A DNA stretch of 64,000 nucleotides from NCBI GenBank assembly GCA_963731615.1, contig CAVSWD010000004.1, positions 62,001 through 126,000 on the forward strand. Reading direction: 5' to 3'. Positions 34,208-41,565 of the stretch are shown here, piece by piece. The DNA is from Gaiellasilicea sp963731615 (GTDB lineage Bacteria > Actinomycetota > Thermoleophilia > Gaiellales > Gaiellaceae). Positions within the stretch are counted from its first letter, which is position 1. Each line of letters begins with the position of its first letter. A program made the position numbers and the translations under genes. The notes beneath the pieces were generated by a model. It made no database searches and was not told the origin of the DNA. It saw nothing but the letters and a program-made list of their open reading frames with translations.

Positions 34208-35283
34208 TCAGATAACCGGAACGCTCGCAAACGCCTGCTGCAAGCGGACAAACAGCGCCTCGAGGGCGAGCGAGGGATTGAGGTTGAACTCCTCGAGCGT
34301 GCGCCACGCGTCGCGCGCGAGCTCGGCGGCGTGTTCCGCGTCGGGAGCGCGCTCCGGGTCCCGTCGGTGCGAAGCGTCTCGAGCAGATCCGCGTGCACCA
34401 CCGCCTGCTCCGCGCCTGCGGCGACGACCACGAGGTCGCGATACCAGAACGCCAGCTCCTCGAGCGAGGCGAGCAGCTCCTCGCGCTCGGCCCCGCGCTG
34501 GATCCGGCGAAGGCGCTGCTCCGACTCGCGGGCGGTCAGCTCGACCCCCTCGAACTCGCCCTCCGCCTCCTCCTTCGCGGCGGCTCCGGCGAGCCGGGCT
34601 GACTCAAGCACGACCGCCGCTGCGTCGGCCGGGTCGAGCTCGGGCTCAGCGTAGGGCGAGCGCGCGACACGGAGGAGCTCCTCGCGCCGGGCTTTCGTGG
34701 CGGGATCGAGCAGCCGCTCGGCGCGGTCGAGCCGGCCGCCGGAGACCCGGGCGAGCGCTCGAGCCTCGGTCTCGGAGAGGCCGGGTGCGCGCTCGGCGAG
34801 AAACGCTCGCACAGCCTGCTCGGGTAGGCGGCGGAACGGGACGAGCTGGCAGCGCGAGCGGATCGTCGGCGGCAGCGGCCCGAGCTCGTCGGCGACGAGC
34901 ACGATCACGGCGTACGACGGCGGCTCCTCGAGATCCTTCAGCAGCGCGTCGGCCGCATCCTCGTTCAGCAGCTGGGCGTCGGCGATCACGTAAACGCGAC
35001 GGTCGCCTTCGTACGGCCGCATGTGCAGGTCGCGGTGGAGGGCGCGAATCTCGTCGATCCGGATCATCTCGCCGAGCGCCTCCAGCGAGAAGAGATCGGG
35101 ATGCGTCCCGGCTTCGACGCGCCGCTCGTCGCCGAGCAGAGCCCCCGCAAAGGCCCGCGCTGCTGCCCGCTTGCCGACACCGGCCGGACCGTGCAGCAGG
35201 TAGGCATGTGCCGGCCCTTCCTTCAGCGCCGCGGTCAGCAGCCGCCGCGCCTCGGGCTGGTCACGCAGGTCGTCGAAGCTCAT
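34208..35283 (-). CDS. holB: DNA polymerase III delta' subunit HolB (C-terminal frameshift)
   Basis: Clamp-loader subunit. ATG 35283; Walker A is LLHGPAGVGKRAAARAFAG, followed by IDEIRALHRDLHMRPYEGDR, DADALLKDLEEPP-type sequence (AADALLKDLEEPP) and the sensor IRSRCQ. About 305 residues are in the first frame up to VHADLLETLRTD; one missing base near 34357-34366 then leads to DPERAPDAEHAAELARD, FNLNPSLALEALFVRLQQAF and a stop at 34208, the expected helical C-terminus. It overlaps tmk by 23 nt, as in many actinobacteria. Confidence 0.88.
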
Positions 35284-35857
35284 CCCGAACCAGGTCGGCG
35301 AGGGCAGCGGCGGGCAACGCTCCGTCCAGGACGACGATCCGCTCGGGATAGAGCGCGGCAAGCTGCTCGTAGCCTGCCGCCGCCTTCGCGTGGAAGTCGG
35401 CTCCGGCGCGCTCGATCCGGTCGGGGCGGCCGCCCACCCGGTCGAGCGACGCATTCGGATCGACGGCGAGCACGAACGTGCGGTCCGGCAGGAGCCCGCC
35501 GACCGCCAGGAGGTTGAGCTCGAGCACCTCGTCGAGCCCGAGACCGCGGGCAACGCCCTGGTAGACGACGGAGCTGTCCAGGTAGCGGTCGACCAGCACG
35601 TCCGCACCGCGGGCGAGCGCAGGCTCGATCACCTCGGCGACGAGCTCCGCCCGAGCCGCGGCGTAAAGCAGCGCCTCGGCCCAGGCAGACATCTCCTCCC
35701 CGTGCAGCACGAGCGCGCGGAGCTGCTCGCCGAGCGCGGTGCCCCCGGGCTCGCGGGCGGTGACGACCTCTCGCCCGTCCGCCTCGAGGAACGCCCGCAG
35801 GCGCTCGACCTGGGTGGTCTTTCCCGAGCCGTCGAGGCCTTCGAAGCTGACGAACAT
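35261..35857 (-). CDS. tmk: Thymidylate kinase
   Basis: 198-residue enzyme phosphorylating dTMP to dTDP. P-loop FEGLDGSGKTTQVERL at the N-terminus, the DR(Y/x) motif in VDRYLDSSVVYQG, and the TAREPGGTALGEQLR segment are intact. It lies upstream of and overlaps holB. Its start codon at 35857 is 2 nt from the end of a long near-palindromic element that would form its leader; no Shine-Dalgarno sequence is visible. Confidence 0.93.
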   Translation of the reverse strand: MFVSFEGLDGSGKTTQVERLRAFLEADGREVVTAREPGGTALGEQLRALVLHGEEMSAWAEALLYAAARAELVAEVIEPALARGADVLVDRYLDSSVVYQGVARGLGLDEVLELNLLAVGGLLPDRTFVLAVDPNASLDRVGGRPDRIERAGADFHAKAAAGYEQLAALYPERIVVLDGALPAAALADLVRDELRRPA

Positions 35858-35859
35858 GC

Positions 35860-36028
35860 GCAGATGGCCGACCGGTGATCGGCGTGCTCGCGGGGGCGAT
35901 CCAGACCAAGCCGGGGGCCGCACTCGGCCGCAGCCAAGGCTGGTTGCCTTGGCAAGGTCGAGGGCGGTTCCCGGCGCCGTGTCTGGGTCGTCATCCGCGA
36001 GTGCGGTGATTGCCGGTCGGTCATCTGC
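35860..36028. repeat. 169-bp long-hairpin element, copy 1
   Basis: The whole intergenic region between tmk and the epimerase gene is an imperfect palindrome. Outer arms 35860-35893 and 35995-36028 match at 27 of 34 positions. The apex is an 8-bp stem GCCAAGGC/GCCTTGGC with loop TGGTT at 35933-35953. The same apex and nearly the same total length occur at 40483-40652. Confidence 0.6.
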
Positions 36029-36042
36029 CTAGGATAGGCGCC

Positions 36043-36936
36043 GTGCGGGCCGTCGTCACGGGAGGAGCGGGCTTCATCGGCTCACACGTCGTCGATGCCC
36101 TGCTCGCGCGCGGTGACGAGGTGCACGTGGTCGACGACCTCACCACAGGCCGACGCGAGAACCTCAGCGTCGAGGCGGCGCTGCACCGGCACGACATCCG
36201 CAAACCCCTCGAAGGTCTTTTCGCCGAGCTCCGGCCGGAAGCCGTCGTCCATCTCGCGGCGCAGGCCGACGTCGGCACCTCGGTCGCGCAGCCCGTGCTC
36301 GACGCCGAGGTGAACGTGCTCGGAACGCTGAACGTGCTCGAGGCGGCGCGGCAGCACGACGCGCCCGTCGTCTTCAGCTCGACCGGCGGCGCCATCTACG
36401 GCGAGTGCGAGCGGCCCGCCCGGGAGGACGACGCGCGGCGCCCGCTGTCACCGTACGGCACCGCCAAGCTCGCTGCGGAGGAGTACCTGGCGACCTGGAA
36501 CCGCCTCTACGGGACGAGACATGTCGCGCTCCGGTTTGCGAACGTCTACGGGCCGCGGCAGCTGGCGAAGCTCGAGGGCGGCGTCGTCGCGATCTTCATG
36601 GATCGTCTGCGCGCAGGCGCGGGCGTGACGATCTTCGGCGACGGCGGCCAGACGCGCGACTTCGTCTACGTCGGCGACGTCGTCGAGGCCGTCCTTGCGG
36701 CGATCGGGCGGAACGGCGGCGGCACCTTCAACGTCGGCACCGGCGAGGAGACCTCGGTCAACGACCTCTTCGAGGCCTGCAGGGACGTCGTGGGCGCAGG
36801 CGCCGACGCCGAGCATGCGGCGCCGAGGTCGGGCGACGTCCTCCGGAGCGTGCTCGACGTCTCGCTCGCCGAGCGCGAGCTCGGCTGGAAGCCGCGGACA
36901 CCGCTCGCCGAGGGCCTCCGGCTCACGTGCGCCTAG
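36043..36936 (+). CDS. galE: NAD-dependent epimerase (UDP-glucose 4-epimerase-like)
   Basis: 297-residue extended SDR. VVTGGAGFIGSHVVDALLAR, FSSTGGAIYGE, and the catalytic YGTAK are present, with FANVYGPRQ and RDFVYVGDVVEA as in UDP-sugar epimerases. GTG 36043 directly precedes the Rossmann motif. Its product may feed the glycosyltransferases encoded downstream. The specific sugar is not certain. The end overlaps the next gene by 10 nt. Confidence 0.85.
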   Translation: MRAVVTGGAGFIGSHVVDALLARGDEVHVVDDLTTGRRENLSVEAALHRHDIRKPLEGLFAELRPEAVVHLAAQADVGTSVAQPVLDAEVNVLGTLNVLEAARQHDAPVVFSSTGGAIYGECERPAREDDARRPLSPYGTAKLAAEEYLATWNRLYGTRHVALRFANVYGPRQLAKLEGGVVAIFMDRLRAGAGVTIFGDGGQTRDFVYVGDVVEAVLAAIGRNGGGTFNVGTGEETSVNDLFEACRDVVGAGADAEHAAPRSGDVLRSVLDVSLAERELGWKPRTPLAEGLRLTCA

Positions 36937-38081
36937 GTCCAGCTGCGACGCTCGTCGCGGTCCGCCTCGGCTTCTGGGTGCTCGCAGCGGCCGCGCTCGT
37001 CTGGGCGCCGGCCCCCGACCGGAGGCTGATCGGGGACGCGTACGGCCCGGCGAGCGACTTCTTCTTCCGCACCTTCGCGCAGTGGGACGCGCGCTGGTTC
37101 CTGCAGATCGCGGAGCAGAGCTACGAGGAGGTGCCGCAGGCGGCGGCCTTCTTCCCGCTCTACCCCGCGGCCGCCCACGCGCTCGCGTGGATGACGGGCT
37201 CGACGCTCGTCGCCGGCGTTCTGATCTCCCTCGCCGCGGGAGGGGTCGCGGCATGGGCACTGGCGGAGATCGCGCGGCCGCTGCTGGGCGAGCGCGGCTC
37301 GCGCGACACCGTGCTCTATCTGGCCTTCTACCCGGTCGGATTCGTGTTCACAGCGCTCTACTCGGACGGGTTGTTCCTGGCCCTCGCCGCCGCGGCCTTC
37401 CTCGCGGCGCTGCGAGGCCGATCCGTCGCGGCCGGGGTGCTCGGCGGGCTCGCCACCGCGACGCGCCTGCTCGGACTCTCGCTCGTACCCGCCCTCGCGA
37501 TCCTGCTGTGGCGGGGCAGCAGCCCGCGCGCCCTCGTCCGGCTGCTGCCGCTCGCGCTCCTCCCTGCGGCGGTCGGCTTCTATGCGCTCTACCTCGACTC
37601 GACGCTCGGCGACCCGTGGGCGTTCACGAGCGCCCAGGCCGACTGGAACCGAGACCTCTCGCCGGCAGGCCCGCTCGCAGGGCTCCGTGACTCGGTGCAG
37701 GCGGCAGGACGCGGCGCGCGCGACCTGCTCGACCTGCCGGCTGCCGGCCCCGGGCACGTCGAGCGCATTGCCCTCTGGAACCTCTCCCATCTCGTGCTGC
37801 TCGGAGCGGCCGTCTGGCTGACGGTCGTCGCGTGGCGACGCCTCGGCGCGGCTTTCGGCGTCTACTCGGTGGCGACGCTCGCGATCGCCCTGTCGGCACC
37901 GGCTGAGGGGTTTCCGCTCGTGAGCCTGCCGAGGCTCCTGCTCGGCGACTTCCCGCTCTTCCTCGCGCTCGCCGCGGTGACGCTCGACCGGCCGCGCGCC
38001 CGCGACGCGACGCTCCTCGGCTTCGCCGCGCTGGCCGCGCTGGCGGCGGCGGCCTTCGCGCGCGGGATCTGGGTCGCCTGA
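36927..38081 (+). CDS. PIG-V-like membrane mannosyltransferase
   Basis: 384-residue GT-C type membrane protein. The signature FAQWDARWFLQIAEQSYEE followed by FFPLYPAAAH is typical of the PIG-V/mannosyltransferase family, with the Asp of WDARW as the likely catalytic or metal residue, and about ten hydrophobic helices. In actinobacteria such enzymes use polyprenyl-phospho-mannose on cell-envelope glycans. GTG 36927 overlaps the epimerase end. Confidence 0.85.
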   Translation: MRLGPAATLVAVRLGFWVLAAAALVWAPAPDRRLIGDAYGPASDFFFRTFAQWDARWFLQIAEQSYEEVPQAAAFFPLYPAAAHALAWMTGSTLVAGVLISLAAGGVAAWALAEIARPLLGERGSRDTVLYLAFYPVGFVFTALYSDGLFLALAAAAFLAALRGRSVAAGVLGGLATATRLLGLSLVPALAILLWRGSSPRALVRLLPLALLPAAVGFYALYLDSTLGDPWAFTSAQADWNRDLSPAGPLAGLRDSVQAAGRGARDLLDLPAAGPGHVERIALWNLSHLVLLGAAVWLTVVAWRRLGAAFGVYSVATLAIALSAPAEGFPLVSLPRLLLGDFPLFLALAAVTLDRPRARDATLLGFAALAALAAAAFARGIWVA

Positions 38082-38122
38082 GCAGGAAGGAGCGCACGGC
38101 GGCGACGCGAATCTAGGCGTCC

Positions 38123-38629
38123 GTGGAGCACTCCCACTCCTTTCCGCAGGTTCGGTCGCCGTGGCGCACGGCGACGCTCGTCGCCTCTGCGGTCGCCGCG
38201 CTCGAGCTCGTCCTCCTCCTCGTCCTCGCGGTGATGCTGCTCGCCGACCCCGTCTCGCAGCACGTGCGCCAGGCGGCGGAGGCGAAGGTGTTCGCACCCG
38301 TCAAGCCGAAGCCACGCGCGGTCGTGCCGGTGGGCAAGCCTAAGCTCTCGCGCGCGCGCACCTCCGTGATCGTCCTGAACGGGAACGGCCGCGCCGGAGC
38401 TGCAGCCTCGAGCGCGGATGCCGTGCGCCGGTTCGGCTATACGATCGGTACCGTCGGCAACGCGCCCAGGACCGACTTCACGCGCACGCTGGTGATGTTC
38501 CGGAAGGGCTACCGCCCCGAGGCGGTCCGGCTGGCCCGCGACCTGAACCTGAAGATCGTGGGCCCGCTAGACGGGCTGCGCCCGAAGGACATGCTCGGCG
38601 CGCACGTGGCGCTCGTCGTCGGCGACTAG
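38123..38629 (+). CDS. LytR C-terminal domain (LytR_C) membrane protein
   Basis: 168 residues: a cytosolic start, one helix near residues 20-45 (LELVLLLVLAVMLLAD), a Lys/Pro linker and a LytR_C domain beginning SVIVLNGNGRAGAA. LytR_C domains are found on envelope-assembly proteins and are thought to help bind the cell wall. It fits with the glycan genes around it. Its stop overlaps the stop of the convergent ligase gene. Confidence 0.88.
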   Translation: MEHSHSFPQVRSPWRTATLVASAVAALELVLLLVLAVMLLADPVSQHVRQAAEAKVFAPVKPKPRAVVPVGKPKLSRARTSVIVLNGNGRAGAAASSADAVRRFGYTIGTVGNAPRTDFTRTLVMFRKGYRPEAVRLARDLNLKIVGPLDGLRPKDMLGAHVALVVGD

Positions 38630-40483
38630 CAGTTCCCCGCATTGACCCAGGCGAGCGCCTGCACGAGCTCGCTGTCGGTCGTCCACTGCTTGCCGGCCGG
38701 GTCGAGCGTGTAGGCCTCGTTCAGGTGGACGTAGGCGGCGCAGCGGTCGCCACGGTCGAACTCGTAGAGACCGAGCGCGAGCCAGGCCTCCGGGTTCTCG
38801 GGCTGGAGGCGCGTCGCCTCCCGGTAGGCCCCGAGCGCCGCGTCCTCGTCGCCGATCCTCTCCTCGACGAGGGCGCGGGCGAAGAGCGGCTGCAGTGAGA
38901 GCGGGATCGAGCGAGCGGGCGCGATCGGCAGCGGCGCGGGCGGCGTCGAGGTCGCCGCGATCGATCGCAGCGCCGACGCCGCGAACGCTCCGCTCCGCAA
39001 GCCAGGGCGTCGTGACCGCTGCGGCCGCGGCCAGCGCGAAGGCGGCCGCGCCGGCGGCCGCGAGCGGAGCGCGGATCCGTCGAGCGGGCACGCCCGCTGC
39101 GGCGAGCACCCCCAGCGCGAGCAGCGCCGGCGCGGTCACGGCGACGAAGTCCCAGTCGTAGTCGACGAGGGCGTGAGCGAGCCAGAGGGCCGGGACGATC
39201 GCGAGCGCAGCTGCGGCGCTGCCCTCGGCGCCTTCGAGCCGGCGCACCGCACCGACCGTCGCCGCCGTTCCGGCGGCGATGAGCGCCGCGAAGAGCGCCA
39301 GCCCGACGAGACCCGTGCCGGCCAGGAACTGCAGCGGAACGCTGTGCGGCTGCGTGACCGCGGACGCCGTCTCGCGATACCGCTTCCGCGCCACCTCGAA
39401 CGTGTTCGCGCCCGCTCCCGCGATCGGGTCGGCACGGAACCCGTCCCACGCCTCGTCCCACCACGCCGCCCGGTTGTTCGAGCTCAAACTCGTAAAACGG
39501 CCAGGGTTGTTGGCGACCTCGCCGCCGCTGAACTCGTCGGCGATCCTTCCCGCATTGAAGAGGAGAGCAACTGCGGCGGCGGCGACGCCGACGACGGCAA
39601 GCCCGCCGAGCACCCGGCCGAGCAAAGCCCGCCGACCCGGCGCGAGCCTCGCCACCGAGACGGCGCCGAGCGCGGCGAGCGCGGCGCCGGCCAGGAGCAG
39701 CAGGCCGAACCAGGCGCCATCGGCGACACGGTCGGGTCGCGGGAGCCCGTCCTCGACGAGCGCAGGTCGGGTGAACGCCCAGGCCGCGACGAGACCACCC
39801 GGCACGGCGGCGACGAGTGCGAGCAGCGCGGCCTCGGCCCGGTCGCGCCGGAGCCAGAGCCAGAGCGCGAGGCCGAGCACCGCCGCGGCGACTCCGGCCC
39901 TCGAGGCCGCGAGGAGAATGGCGACGACGGCGGCGTACCCGAGCACGACGCCGGCAACCCGGAGGGCGCGTGACCTGACCGCGTCGGCCGCGAGCCGGAG
40001 GGCCAGCACGAGCAGCATGTCGGCGGCGAGCGCGAGCGCGTTCCAGTAGCCGATCGGGTCGCGGAGCCTCGCGATCCGGCCGCCGTCCGCGAAGAGCCCC
40101 GGAATCGCCTTCCCGGCCAGCGCCCAGACGACGGCCGCGCCGAGCGCGATCACGAGCGCGGCCGACGCCCGCCGGCACGCGGCGGGCCCAGAAGCTCCGA
40201 GCAAGAGCCCGACGGCAAGAAAGGCGGCCAGGACGAGGACGCGGTCGAGCTCGGCCCAGCTGCGGTCGGGCGCGACCGACCAGGCGATCGAGAGGCCGCT
40301 CCAGGCGGCAGTCGCAAGCAACAGGCCGAGCAGCAGATAGCCGCGGCCCGGCAGCGGCGCCCGGCCGGTGAGCGCGAGCGCGCTCCAGCCGCCGGCGGTC
40401 AGCAGCACCGCGATCGCGGTCCAGACCGAGTCTCCGGCGAAGAGCGCGGCGAGCAGCAACGCGGTCGCGACCGACACTGCCAC
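38626..40483 (-). CDS. O-antigen ligase/polymerase-like protein with TPR C-terminus (frameshifted)
   Basis: A polytopic membrane protein of about 618 residues when repaired. Some twelve membrane helices surround the Wzy_C motif region WDGFRADPIAGAGANTF and QPHSVPLQFLAGTGLVGL, and the soluble end carries TPR-like helices (EATRLQPENPEAWLALGLYE, RAAYVHLNEAYTLDP-like). The frame from GTG 40483 leaves the family pattern after RARSLDP; one base removed in 38903-38905 continues with LSLQPLFARALVEERIG and a stop at 38626. It probably polymerises or ligates envelope glycans. A long-hairpin element begins exactly at its start codon. Confidence 0.82.
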
Positions 40484-40652
40484 TAGAGGCTTGATGTGGA
40501 ATAGGCGTGCATGCGGGGAGTGTCTGCGCCAAGCAGCGTGGTCGCCTCGATCGGCGTCAAGGCTGGTGGCCTTGGCGTCGAGCGAGGCGGCCGCGATGCG
40601 CCGTGCGCAGGCGCTTCCCGCAGGTGCGCACTATTTCGCATCAAGCCTCTAG
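40483..40652. repeat. 170-bp long-hairpin element, copy 2
   Basis: Perfect 14-bp terminal inverted repeats (CTAGAGGCTTGATG and its complement) bound a near-palindrome that pairs along most of its length. The apex is GTCAAGGC/GCCTTGGC with loop TGGTG at 40556-40576. The apex differs from copy 1 by a paired C-G to U-G change and the last loop base. It lies directly upstream of the ligase start. Confidence 0.65.
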
Positions 40653-40853
40653 GGGCCTCCGCATCGCGCCGCAAGCTAGCATGGCGAGCGGAAAGCCTCC
40701 GATCCGAATCCCCGGAGCCTTACAAACCGTTTACGCCACGATCATCCGGAGATCAACGCCGTCCGGAAGACTCTGCACCATTGCACCAGCAGCACAGCGG
40801 GGCGAGCCCCGCGAAACGCCGATACCCGTGACCACGCCGCCCCCCTTCAGCCG
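40653..40853. other. Rest of a divergent intergenic region
   Basis: The 200 bp between the long-hairpin element and the secreted-protein gene contain no reading frame with family similarity. It should hold the promoter for the plus-strand gene; I recognise no riboswitch or clear -35/-10 pair. Confidence 0.4.
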
Positions 40854-41396
40854 ATGAGGCGTCCCTCACTAGGGCTCTTCGTACTGGCCGCGCTGGTCTC
40901 CGTGCTCGCAGTCGCCGGCCCTGCCGCCGCGGCCCAGTCGTGCGGGCGGCAGGTGATCAACGACTGGTACGACAACGGCCGCGTCGACGGGACGTATTCG
41001 ATCCACTGCTACGACGACGCGATCGAGATCCTGCCCCGCGACGTCCGCGATTACTCGAGCGCGAAGGAGGACATCCAGCGCGCGATGACGGCGGCGTTGC
41101 GCGAGGAGACCGCACCGCCGGCCACGACCGATCCCTCCCCCGAGGACGACGGGAACGTGACGGCGACGCCCGGCCAGGAGCCTCCGACCACGACGCCGAC
41201 CGAGACCGAGCCGACGCCGTCGACGGGCGAAGGCCCGGAGGCCGTCCCGACGGTCCCGCCCGGCGAGGACGCGAGCTCGATTCCGGTGCCGCTGCTGATC
41301 CTCGCGGGGCTCGCACTGCTGCTCGTCCTGGGCGGCTCGGCCGGCTACGTCATCCGCCGGCTGCAGGCTCGCCGCATCCCGCCGCCCACGACCTAG
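40854..41396 (+). CDS. Exported membrane-anchored protein of unknown function
   Basis: 180 residues: a signal peptide (LGLFVLAALVSVLAVAGPA, cleaved about residue 27), a small domain with two Cys (SCGRQVINDWYDNG and YSIHCYDDAIEIL), a Thr/Pro/Glu linker of about 70 residues, and a C-terminal helix (IPVPLLILAGLALLLVLGG) with a basic end. The Cys pair may form a disulfide outside. The same design is common in this bacterial group; no function is known. Confidence 0.8.
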   Translation: MRRPSLGLFVLAALVSVLAVAGPAAAAQSCGRQVINDWYDNGRVDGTYSIHCYDDAIEILPRDVRDYSSAKEDIQRAMTAALREETAPPATTDPSPEDDGNVTATPGQEPPTTTPTETEPTPSTGEGPEAVPTVPPGEDASSIPVPLLILAGLALLLVLGGSAGYVIRRLQARRIPPPTT

Positions 41397-41424
41397 CCGG
41401 CGCCCCGACCCGGGCCGTCCCGGG

Positions 41425-41430
41425 TACAAT
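41425..41430 (+). promoter_or_regulatory. Possible -10 element upstream of nrdJ
   Basis: TACAAT lies 135 bp before the nrdJ ATG. No good -35 TTGACA-like match sits 16-18 bp upstream; a CCCGGG hairpin overlaps that region. The leader between it and the ATG shows no recognisable B12 riboswitch. Confidence 0.3.
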
Positions 41431-41565
41431 GAGGGCACGATTTCGGCTTTTCCAGGCGCTTTTCTTCGTTCTGTCCGACGCCGGGACTAACGTCCCCGAT
41501 CCGCTCAGAGGCCCGCAGAAAGCCGACCTGCGAGCGCCGTACAAGCCGAAGGCGAGAGGACACGA

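Noticed and set aside
33649..35607. 652-codon minus-strand open frame
   Set aside because: It is holB read without its start, extended at both ends through wrong frames of tmk and the sigma-factor gene.
40653..40853. c-di-GMP or c-di-AMP riboswitch before the secreted-protein gene
   Set aside because: GAAAGCC-like fragments occur, but the full conserved motifs are missing.
41397..41565. Cobalamin riboswitch upstream of nrdJ
   Set aside because: The leader is too short and lacks the B12-box motif; no supporting structure was found.
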